DNA of 5,487 nt, from contig JAAZLP010000272.1 in the NCBI GenBank assembly GCA_012799265.1, positions 1 through 5,487 on the forward strand. The letters run 5' to 3'. The DNA is from Phyllobacteriaceae bacterium (lineage in GTDB: Bacteria; Pseudomonadota; Alphaproteobacteria; Rhizobiales; Devosiaceae). The position numbers and the translations under genes are program-made. This document shows positions 1 to 4,923 of the stretch, piece by piece (the stretch's first letter is position 1; every line of letters starts with the position of its first letter). The notes beneath the pieces are model-generated. The model was given only the letters and a program-made list of their open reading frames with translations, was not told the DNA's origin and did no database searches.

Positions 1-1
1 C

Positions 2-547
2 GACGCTTTCGTGGCAGGTCTGACAGAACGAATGCAGGCGCTCAAGATGGGCACCGGCTATGATGCTTCCACCGATTGCGGGCCGATGATCACGCGAAAG
101 GCCGTCGAGAAGATCGACCGCCTCGTCGCCGATGCCGTCAAGCGCGGCGCGCAGGTCAAGTGCGGTGGGCAGATCCCGAATGAGCGCGGCTTTTTCTACC
201 AGCCGACCGTCCTGACCGAGGTGCCAAGGGATGCCGACATGGCGTCCGAGGAAATCTTTGGTCCGGTGGCGCCGGTGTCGCGCTTCGAGACCGAGGACGA
301 GGTCATCGGCCTCGCCAACAACACCGAATATGGCCTCGCCGCCTATATCTATACCGGCGACGTGGGCCGCGGATTACGCGTCTCCAGCAGGGTCGAGGCC
401 GGCATGATCGGCCTCAATCGGGGTCTGGTGTCGGACCCGGCGGCGCCCTTCGGCGGTGTCAAGCAGAGTGGTCTTGGTCGCGAAGGCGGACAGCATCACG
501 GCATCGCCGAGTTTATGGAGGCGAAGTACATCGCCACGAGCTTCTAG
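2..547 (+). CDS. Aldehyde dehydrogenase, succinate-semialdehyde dehydrogenase type (3' part, 5' end outside window)
   Basis: This is the C-terminal 181 residues of an NAD(P)-dependent aldehyde dehydrogenase, an enzyme that oxidises an aldehyde to its carboxylic acid in the cytoplasm. The frame is open from base 2 and ends at TAG 545-547. Family members are about 480 residues, so roughly the last 40% is visible; the cofactor-binding region and catalytic Cys lie upstream. Visible family motifs are EEIFGPVAPV (its Glu contacts the nicotinamide ribose in this superfamily), NNTEYGLAAYIYT, GMIGLN and the C-terminal PFGGVKQSGLGREGG. The stretch around APFGGVKQSGLGREG closely resembles GabD-type succinate-semialdehyde dehydrogenases, but substrate cannot be fixed from the C-terminus. 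The GTG at 11 is internal, because homology continues upstream of it. The hydrolase gene follows after 10 bases. Given the PQQ alcohol dehydrogenase downstream, a role in oxidising an alcohol-derived aldehyde is possible (inference). Confidence 0.93.
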   Translation, partial: DAFVAGLTERMQALKMGTGYDASTDCGPMITRKAVEKIDRLVADAVKRGAQVKCGGQIPNERGFFYQPTVLTEVPRDADMASEEIFGPVAPVSRFETEDEVIGLANNTEYGLAAYIYTGDVGRGLRVSSRVEAGMIGLNRGLVSDPAAPFGGVKQSGLGREGGQHHGIAEFMEAKYIATSF

Positions 548-557
548 AGAGGCCCAG

Positions 558-1376
558 ATGGAGAAAGATCCCTTCCGAATACGCGGACATGTCCCAGACT
601 TCGACATCATCGTCGCCGAACTCGCTTCGCGCAGCGCTGACACGCGCAAGCGCATGCAGATGACCGAGGTCGCCTATGGAGACGGACCTTCCGAGACGGT
701 GGATGTCTTTGTACCGGCGGATGCGTCGGGCCCATTGCCGGTGCACATGTTCATTCATGGCGGCTATTGGCGCATGTTTTCGAAGCGGGATTTTTCACTG
801 ATCGCCGAGACCGTGACCGAGGCCGGGGCCATTGCAGTCATCGTCGACTACGCGTTGATGCCGGGCGTTCGTATGGCGACGATCGTCGACCAGGTCGAGC
901 GCGCAAAGCAGTGGATCCTCGACAACATCACCAGTTTCGGCGGCGACCCCGCCCGCCTCACCGTCAGTGGTCATTCGGCAGGTGCGCAGCTGGCGGCCAT
1001 GCTCATCCGTGAGAAGAAAAAACCATCCGGGATAAAGGCGGCACTGCTGCTGGGTGGGCTCTATGACTTGGCGCCCCTGCAGAAGTCATTCCTCAAGGCC
1101 GAAATAGGGATCACCGATGAGGAAGTGGTGCGCTTTTCGCCCATGAACCACAGCTATGAAAGCGGAACTAAGGTCTCCGTTCTGGTGGGTTCGCGCGAGA
1201 CGGCGCCCTTTCACGAACAGGCCGGCGCTTTCGCGAGGCTCCTCTGTCGTCAGGGGCTCGACGTGTCCTATCGCCTGATCCTGGGTCGCCATCACATGGA
1301 CAGTGTGCGAGATCTCGGGGATTCAGGGTCTCTGGCTGGCATTGAATTGACTAGGCTGGTGGCGGCCTCCGCCTGA
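558..1376 (+). CDS. Alpha/beta-hydrolase, kynurenine formamidase/esterase-like
   Basis: This 272-residue predicted serine hydrolase has no signal peptide, so it is presumably cytoplasmic. HGGYW (residues 67-71) is the oxyanion-hole motif of the HGGxW esterase/formamidase group, and GHSAG (138-142) is the nucleophile elbow with Ser140. His246 in GRHHM near the C-terminus fits the catalytic His. The acid is probably Glu214 in VGSRETAPF, where kynurenine formamidases normally have Asp; this assignment is by position only. Length fits the family (about 260-300). I chose ATG 558 because AGAGAGG lies just upstream (546-552) and the conserved fold begins after it; the frame is open back to an ATG at 456, but that stretch overlaps the aldehyde dehydrogenase and looks non-native. 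The 10-base gap implies an operon with that gene. Hydrolysis of an ester or N-formyl amide is likely; the substrate is unknown, and true kynurenine formamidase activity is not supported by any kynurenine-pathway neighbour here. Confidence 0.9.
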   Translation: MEKDPFRIRGHVPDFDIIVAELASRSADTRKRMQMTEVAYGDGPSETVDVFVPADASGPLPVHMFIHGGYWRMFSKRDFSLIAETVTEAGAIAVIVDYALMPGVRMATIVDQVERAKQWILDNITSFGGDPARLTVSGHSAGAQLAAMLIREKKKPSGIKAALLLGGLYDLAPLQKSFLKAEIGITDEEVVRFSPMNHSYESGTKVSVLVGSRETAPFHEQAGAFARLLCRQGLDVSYRLILGRHHMDSVRDLGDSGSLAGIELTRLVAASA

Positions 1377-1568
1377 CGGGCGAAGCATGATGTTGGGCGC
1401 ATAGGCGCCGCGATCTGCGAGAGCCCGCCACTGCTCACGCGTCCTCCTTTCGTCAGGATTTCCCTTAATATCGGCAGCCATGTCGCGGGCCGTGAGGCAA
1501 GGCGGCTGTTTGTCGACGGGGCTGTTGGTGCTATGGCCTCACGTTGAGATCGACGTGGAGCTGTTTCT
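1377..1568. other. Intergenic region between the hydrolase and ABC transporter units
   Basis: I find no supported gene in these 192 bases. The gap separates the dehydrogenase/hydrolase pair from the three-gene ABC unit, so a promoter is expected. The only candidates are weak: TTGTCG (1510-1515) with TATGGC (1532-1537) at 16-base spacing, or an isolated TAATAT (1466-1471) without a -35 partner. An 8-base inverted repeat, CGTGAGGC (1491-1498) and GCCTCACG (1536-1543), could form a stem around a 37-base loop in the leader or serve as an operator, but a match this size can arise by chance. No T-rich rho-independent terminator follows the hydrolase. Confidence 0.5.
1557..1560 (+). promoter_or_regulatory. 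Ribosome binding site deciding the GTG start of the ABC ATPase
   Basis: GGAG lies 8 bases before GTG 1569 and 11 before the adjacent in-frame GTG 1572. An in-frame TGA at 1545-1547 rules out any start further upstream. This favours the first GTG. Confidence 0.6.
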
Positions 1569-2558
1569 GTGGTGGCAGAGAATAAAGGCATCGAGCCCGG
1601 TGGCGGGATCGTCCTCGACGGCATCAGCCATGCCTATTCGGGCCGGAAGGCGCTGGATAATGTGAGCCTCACCGTTCCGCGTGGTGAGAGCATGGCGCTC
1701 TTGGGGCCCAACGGCGCGGGCAAGTCGACGCTGCTCAATATCCTCTGTGGGCTGATCCGTCCTGATGCCGGTCGCGCCATCGTCGCCGGGGTGGATGTCA
1801 GCAAGCATTCCTCAGAAGCGCGACAGAATATCGGCGTCGTTTTCCAGGATGACAGCCTCGATGACCGTCTCAGCGCCTGGGAGAATCTCGAATTCCATGG
1901 TCTCGTCTATGGCATGGACAAGCCCAGCCGCGCGCGTCGTATCGATGAAGTGCTTGCCCTGGTGGAACTCTCCGAATGGGCCGAGAACCCGGTCCGCACC
2001 TTTTCCGGAGGCATGAAGCGGCGCCTCGAAATCGCCCGCGCCCTGATGCATGAGCCGCGCATTCTCATTCTCGATGAGCCCACTGTCGGCCTCGATGCCC
2101 AGACGCGCGCGAAAATCTGGTCCTATCTCAACCAGCAGCGGCGCGAGCGCGATCTCTCGGTCTTCGTCACTACGCACTACATCGAAGAAGCGGAAAGCTG
2201 CGAAGCGATCTGCGTCATCGATCATGGCAAGGTGCAGGTCCAGGGGCCGCCCGCCGATCTCAAGGCTCGCTATGGCACAAGCCTTATCCGCTGCCTGCCG
2301 CGCAGCCCGGAAGTGCGCCAGAAGCTTCTTGAAAAATATCCCGAGGCTCAGCGGCTTTCCGGTGACCGTCTCGGCATTGTGGTGCGTGATCAGGCGATGA
2401 TCGACGCCTTCCTCAGCGAGTTCGGTTCTTCGCTCAAGGAAATCCTCATCGACGAGCCGTCCCTGGAGACCGTCTTTTTGGCCATCACCGGCAGGGAAAT
2501 GCGCGAGCGGGACGAAGTCAATTCCAAGGCGCGTGGCAAGCGGAACAAACGGATATGA
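1569..2558 (+). CDS. ABC transporter ATP-binding protein, DrrA-like, PQQ-cluster-associated
   Basis: This 329-residue ATPase would power the permease encoded next to it. All nucleotide-binding motifs are intact: aromatic A-loop Tyr23, Walker A GPNGAGKST (46-54), Q-loop Gln93, signature FSGGM (145-149), Walker B ILILDE (165-170), D-loop GLDAQTR (174-180) and H-loop His203. The signature SGGMKRR is typical of the DrrA/NodI export-type ATPases. Residues about 220-310 form an extra C-terminal domain ending in PSLETVFLAITGRE, as in DrrA-like proteins (DUF4162-like), followed by a basic tail. Known PQQ alcohol dehydrogenase clusters often carry a related ATPase with an ABC-2 permease (the PedC-associated families), and the context here fits that. 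Start is GTG 1569 after a GGAG site. The stop TGA overlaps the permease ATG (ATGA), implying translational coupling. The transported molecule is unknown. Confidence 0.94.
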   Translation: MVAENKGIEPGGGIVLDGISHAYSGRKALDNVSLTVPRGESMALLGPNGAGKSTLLNILCGLIRPDAGRAIVAGVDVSKHSSEARQNIGVVFQDDSLDDRLSAWENLEFHGLVYGMDKPSRARRIDEVLALVELSEWAENPVRTFSGGMKRRLEIARALMHEPRILILDEPTVGLDAQTRAKIWSYLNQQRRERDLSVFVTTHYIEEAESCEAICVIDHGKVQVQGPPADLKARYGTSLIRCLPRSPEVRQKLLEKYPEAQRLSGDRLGIVVRDQAMIDAFLSEFGSSLKEILIDEPSLETVFLAITGREMRERDEVNSKARGKRNKRI

Positions 2559-3367
2559 GCAAGCTTACCATTCTCGGCCGCGGCATCTACGCCATCTGGC
2601 TTCGCGAAATCATGCGCTCCTTCCGCGACCGCGGCCAGCTGATCGGCGGGGTCTCGCGTCCCATCATCTGGCTCCTGATCCTCGGCATCGGGCTCAATCC
2701 CTATTTCCGCGGTGAAATCTACGGCGAAGTTCGCTTCGTCATCCCCTTCACCTATCTGCAGTTCCTGTTCCCGGCGGTGATCGTCCTCAACATCATGTAC
2801 ACGTCGATCCTCTTCGCTGTGTCGATGATCTGGGACCGGGAATTTGGCTTCCTCCGGGAAGTGCTGGTTTCACCGTTGCCCAAATGGGCCATCCTCTTTG
2901 GCAAAATCCTCGGCGGCAGTACCGTCGCTACCATGCACGGCTTCCTTGTCCTTATCCTCGCGCGCTTTGCTGACGTCACGCTTGGCTGGGATCAGGTGGC
3001 CTGGGCGCTGGTGCTGATGTTCCTGCTCTCCTTTGGGCTCACCTCCTTCGGCGTCATCCTCGCGGCGCGCGTGCGCAGTTTTGAAGGCTTTGGCGTTTTC
3101 TCCAACACCATCATCCTGCCGCTCTATTTCCTCTCCTCATCGGTCTTTCCGCTCGATCCATCTCTTACTCGGACCCAGACCGCCGCGACCTATCCGGAAT
3201 GGCTGGCCATGCTGGTGCAGATCAATCCGATAACCTATGCCGTCGACGCGCTACGCGGCGCGCTGATTGGCTTCAATCAGTTTGATCCCTGGATCGGGCC
3301 GAGCATTATCGGGGCAGGGGCTGTGTTGTTCTTCTTCATCGCGCTTGTGGACTTCAAACGCCAATGA
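2555..3367 (+). CDS. ABC-2 type transporter permease, PedC-like
   Basis: This 270-residue inner-membrane permease has about six hydrophobic segments, roughly at residues 31-48, 62-90, 114-138, 148-170, 178-200 and 249-266. The cytoplasmic coupling stretch WDREFGFLREVLVSPLPK (93-110) and the ABC-2 signature NPITYAVDALRG (224-235) are both clear. ABC-2 permeases normally dimerise and export lipids, drugs or polysaccharides. The version found in PQQ alcohol dehydrogenase clusters (PedC family) has no well-established substrate. The ATG lies inside an ATGA overlap with the ATPase stop and no strong Shine-Dalgarno sequence precedes it, so translation is probably coupled. The gene ends in a second ATGA overlap with the binding-protein gene. 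Candidate roles are moving PQQ, a substrate or a toxic product, all by inference. Confidence 0.93.
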   Translation: MSKLTILGRGIYAIWLREIMRSFRDRGQLIGGVSRPIIWLLILGIGLNPYFRGEIYGEVRFVIPFTYLQFLFPAVIVLNIMYTSILFAVSMIWDREFGFLREVLVSPLPKWAILFGKILGGSTVATMHGFLVLILARFADVTLGWDQVAWALVLMFLLSFGLTSFGVILAARVRSFEGFGVFSNTIILPLYFLSSSVFPLDPSLTRTQTAATYPEWLAMLVQINPITYAVDALRGALIGFNQFDPWIGPSIIGAGAVLFFFIALVDFKRQ

Positions 3368-4200
3368 GCGGGCCCACCTCTATTCTTTCGGGCCGCAATG
3401 GGTGGAAACGCTGGCGGACGGTTGGCCTTAACCTCGCTGGCGCCTCCGCACTGCTCTTCGCGCTGACCTTTCTGCCGCCGGACAATTCGCTGGCCGATGT
3501 GCAAAAGAGCGGTGTCTTGCGCGTCTGCGTTCCCGAGAGCATGCCGCCCCTTGTCACAAATGAGACATCGGCGCCGGGCTATGATCTGGCCATGCTCGAT
3601 CTCATCGCCAAGGACCTTGGTGTGCGTCTGGCAATCAATCGCAATGCGGCCATCGGCGCGGACTTCAATCCTCGAAATTGGCGACTCACGCGCGCCCAAT
3701 GTCAGATCATTGCCGGGGGTGTGGTGGACAATGCGGCGACGAGGGGCTTCCTCGAACTGCTCCCAACCGGCCTCAAGACCGGCTGGGCCGTGGCGAGTGC
3801 CAATGACATGTTGTCGCAGGGGGGCGGCGTGCTGGGCGTATTTCCTGGTCCGACGGCCCTGGATAGACTTGCCCTAAGTCGCTATCTCCGCGCAAAAAAT
3901 ATCCGGGTACTTTCCGCCTCATCAGTCTCTCATCTCGAAGAGATGCTGAAGAGTGGAGAAGTCGACGGGATCATCTCGGATAGACTGACGCTCTCCGCAA
4001 TGGACCTACAAGACGTTGAAATCGAATGGGTCTCGGAGACTGAGCTGGGCGTTTTTGATCTGGCCTTCGGCCTCTGGAAGGGTGACGCGACGCTCCTCCG
4101 CGCAGTTAGAAAAAGTGAAGAGAATCTGGTTCAGACGGGTCTGGCAGAAATGCTTGCGCGGCAGTATGATACTGACATGGACGCAAAAACTGGCCCCTAA
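3364..4200 (+). CDS. Periplasmic substrate-binding protein, family 3 / MoxJ-like, quinoprotein-associated
   Basis: This 278-residue exported protein has a basic N-region (RNGWKRWR, 11-18), a hydrophobic core (about 19-37) and a likely cleavage after NSLA (residue 44); no lipobox Cys is seen. The mature part begins SGVLRVCVPESMPPL and follows the two-lobe family-3 solute-binding fold: PGYDLAMLDLIAKDLGV (71-87), IIAGGVVDNAATR (115-127) and VDGIISD (200-206). Arg127 and Asp206 sit where amino-acid-binding members place ligand-contacting residues (positional inference). Cys55 (LRVC) and Cys113 (AQCQII) fall where MoxJ/XoxJ-type proteins of quinoprotein clusters have LRVCADP and CDVV, which supports that relationship. 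MoxJ/XoxJ proteins are thought to assist quinoprotein maturation rather than capture solutes. The ATGA overlap with the permease and lack of a strong ribosome site suggest coupled translation. It could be a genuine transporter receptor or a dehydrogenase chaperone. Confidence 0.85.
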   Translation: MSGPTSILSGRNGWKRWRTVGLNLAGASALLFALTFLPPDNSLADVQKSGVLRVCVPESMPPLVTNETSAPGYDLAMLDLIAKDLGVRLAINRNAAIGADFNPRNWRLTRAQCQIIAGGVVDNAATRGFLELLPTGLKTGWAVASANDMLSQGGGVLGVFPGPTALDRLALSRYLRAKNIRVLSASSVSHLEEMLKSGEVDGIISDRLTLSAMDLQDVEIEWVSETELGVFDLAFGLWKGDATLLRAVRKSEENLVQTGLAEMLARQYDTDMDAKTGP

Positions 4201-4202
4201 CC

Positions 4203-4239
4203 TTCCCATGATTGGAACGTTTTTGTTTCAAAATGGGGG
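4203..4239 (+). other. Two-part stem-loop just after the binding-protein stop codon
   Basis: TTGGAAC (4212-4218) pairs with GTTTCAA (4225-4231) across a six-base GTTTTT loop with one G-T wobble. After a small internal loop, CCCAT (4205-4209) pairs with ATGGG (4233-4237), and two wobbles can extend the stem. It begins 3 bases after the TAA. No clean T-run follows, so it is better read as an mRNA-end stabiliser, processing site or weak terminator than as a standard rho-independent terminator. Confidence 0.45.
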
Positions 4240-4253
4240 TGCTTAGGTATTAT
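4223..4253 (+). promoter_or_regulatory. Possible sigma70-like promoter for the cytochrome/quinoprotein genes
   Basis: TATTAT (4248-4253) is a reasonable -10 element in the most A+T-rich part of the window. The upstream -35 is poor: TTGTTT (4223-4228, 19-base spacing) or GTTTCA (4225-4230, 17-base spacing). A start near 4260 would give a leader of about 80 bases. The position, in a 142-base gap before what is probably a highly expressed pair of periplasmic genes, makes a promoter plausible. Confidence 0.35.
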
Positions 4254-4278
4254 TGCTATTTCGGCGCTCCGGGTGCAG

Positions 4279-4300
4279 GTTCGTGAGGCAGCTTACGAAC
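4279..4300 (+). promoter_or_regulatory. Hairpin or operator-like inverted repeat in the cytochrome c leader
   Basis: GTTCGTGAG (4279-4287) and CTTACGAAC (4292-4300) form a 9-base stem with one G-T wobble around a four-base GCAG loop. As DNA the GTTCGT/ACGAAC halves are a dyad that a regulator could bind; as RNA it is a compact stem-loop 42 bases before the start codon. Function is unknown. Confidence 0.45.
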
Positions 4301-4307
4301 TGCTCGA

Positions 4308-4327
4308 GAACGACCAAAATGGCGTTC
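4308..4327 (+). promoter_or_regulatory. Second leader hairpin adjacent to the cytochrome c ribosome site
   Basis: GAACG (4308-4312) pairs with CGTTC (4323-4327); CC (4314-4315) with GG (4321-4322) extends the stem past a bulged A, leaving an AAAAT loop. It ends 7 bases before the AGGAGG ribosome site. CGTTCCAA (4323-4330) is also the exact reverse complement of TTGGAACG (4212-4219), so in a read-through transcript the two pairings would compete. Confidence 0.35.
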
Positions 4328-4334
4328 CAACGTT

Positions 4335-4340
4335 AGGAGG
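4335..4340 (+). promoter_or_regulatory. Strong Shine-Dalgarno sequence with short spacing, cytochrome c gene
   Basis: AGGAGG is a full anti-SD match but lies only 2 bases before ATG 4343. An in-frame GTG at 4346 is 5 bases away. ATG is preferred as the commoner start codon; the choice changes the protein by one residue within the signal peptide. Confidence 0.75.
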
Positions 4341-4342
4341 AT

Positions 4343-4861
4343 ATGGTGAAAAACACATCTCCGCGCCTTGCCCTAGGCATGGCGGTGGCCCTGTCCGGTA
4401 TGCTGATGGCAGCCGCCCCGGCCCAGGCTCAGGTCTTTACTCAGGCTCAGGCCGACCAGGGTCAGAAGGATTATGACGGCCAGTGCGCCATGTGCCACGG
4501 CGCCGAACTTCTCGGCCCTGACGCACCGGCGCTTGTTGGTACCGAAGTGATGCACAACTTCAGCACCGCAGCCGGCCTTTACGACTACATCTCGATCGCA
4601 ATGCCGCCGCAGGCTCCCGGCCTGCTGGACGAGGAAGTGTACGTGAACATCCTCGCCTACATCCTTGAGTCCAATGGTGCTCAGGCTGGCGACACGCCCC
4701 TCGACGCTGATCCGGTCAAGCTCGCAGCCATCGATCTGGCCGCGGTTACGGCCGCAGGCGCTGGTGCAGCAACCGATGCTCCCGCTGAAACCGATGCGGC
4801 TCCGGCCCCTGCAGTTCCTCAGGCTTACACCTGGGGCAAGACCCTGCCATCGATCAAGTAA
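4343..4861 (+). CDS. Secreted mono-haem cytochrome c, probable electron acceptor of the PQQ dehydrogenase
   Basis: This 172-residue periplasmic class I cytochrome c has a signal peptide at residues 1-29 with a likely cleavage after APAQA. The single haem-attachment motif is CAMCH (48-52), with His52 as proximal ligand. Met87 in SIAMPPQAPG is the probable distal ligand, and the closing helix EEVYVNILAYILESNG (97-112) is typical of cytochromes in quinoprotein operons. After the haem domain comes an Ala/Pro-rich, low-complexity linker (about 133-160) and a short tail, AYTWGKTLPSIK (161-172). The gene lies 62 bases upstream of the PQQ dehydrogenase, so it most likely accepts electrons from reduced PQQ and passes them to a terminal oxidase. 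A 10-base direct repeat CAGGCTCAGG (4424-4433 and 4442-4451) straddles the signal cleavage region and gives the AQAQ/QAQA repetition. Not MxaG or XoxG by name: the identity of the partner cytochrome is by context. Confidence 0.92.
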   Translation: MVKNTSPRLALGMAVALSGMLMAAAPAQAQVFTQAQADQGQKDYDGQCAMCHGAELLGPDAPALVGTEVMHNFSTAAGLYDYISIAMPPQAPGLLDEEVYVNILAYILESNGAQAGDTPLDADPVKLAAIDLAAVTAAGAGAATDAPAETDAAPAPAVPQAYTWGKTLPSIK

Positions 4862-4879
4862 GTTGAGAAATGCTTTGGA

Positions 4880-4919
4880 CTGCTACAGCCTCCGGGCCTG
4901 AGCAGCTGAAGTGGAGGTT
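4880..4919 (+). promoter_or_regulatory. Possible translational switch: alternative pairing around the PQQ dehydrogenase ribosome site
   Basis: AGCCTCCG (4887-4894) can pair with TGGAGGTT (4912-4919), including two G-T wobbles, which would bury the GGAGG ribosome site. The CC of the same tract is also part of a competing hairpin: CTGCT (4880-4884) with AGCAG (4901-4905), CAG (4886-4888) with CTG (4898-4900), and CC (4889-4890) with GG (4895-4896), closing a TCCG loop. The two folds are mutually exclusive, and the second frees the ribosome site. The pairings are visible in the sequence; a regulatory role is inference. Confidence 0.35.
4913..4917 (+). promoter_or_regulatory. Ribosome binding site choosing between two adjacent ATG starts
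   Basis: GGAGG lies 3 bases before ATG 4921 and 6 bases before the in-frame ATG 4924. The second spacing is more usual, so 4924 is preferred. The difference is one Met in the signal peptide. Confidence 0.7.
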
Positions 4920-4923
4920 TATG

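Noticed and set aside
11..13. GTG at 11 as the true start of the aldehyde dehydrogenase
   Set aside because: The frame is open to the window edge and the product would lack the cofactor-binding and catalytic Cys regions; the gene is cut by the window, not short.
456..557. Upstream in-frame extension of the hydrolase to an ATG at 456
   Set aside because: It would overlap the aldehyde dehydrogenase by 92 bases, its translation is rich in Ser/Arg and unlike the family, and a ribosome site sits correctly before ATG 558.
1361..1373. GGCGG-CCT-CCGCC hairpin at the end of the hydrolase gene as a terminator
   Set aside because: It lies inside the coding sequence, is only five pairs, and no T-run follows.
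1292..1624. Antisense open frame of 110 codons spanning the 1377-1568 gap
   Set aside because: It overlaps the ends of two well-supported genes on the other strand, its Pro/Ser/Arg/Thr-rich translation resembles no family I know, and it looks like a by-product of high G+C.
4424..4451. Direct repeat CAGGCTCAGG as a mobile-element or CRISPR trace
   Set aside because: There are only two copies 18 bases apart within a coding Ala/Gln-rich segment; codon repetition explains it.
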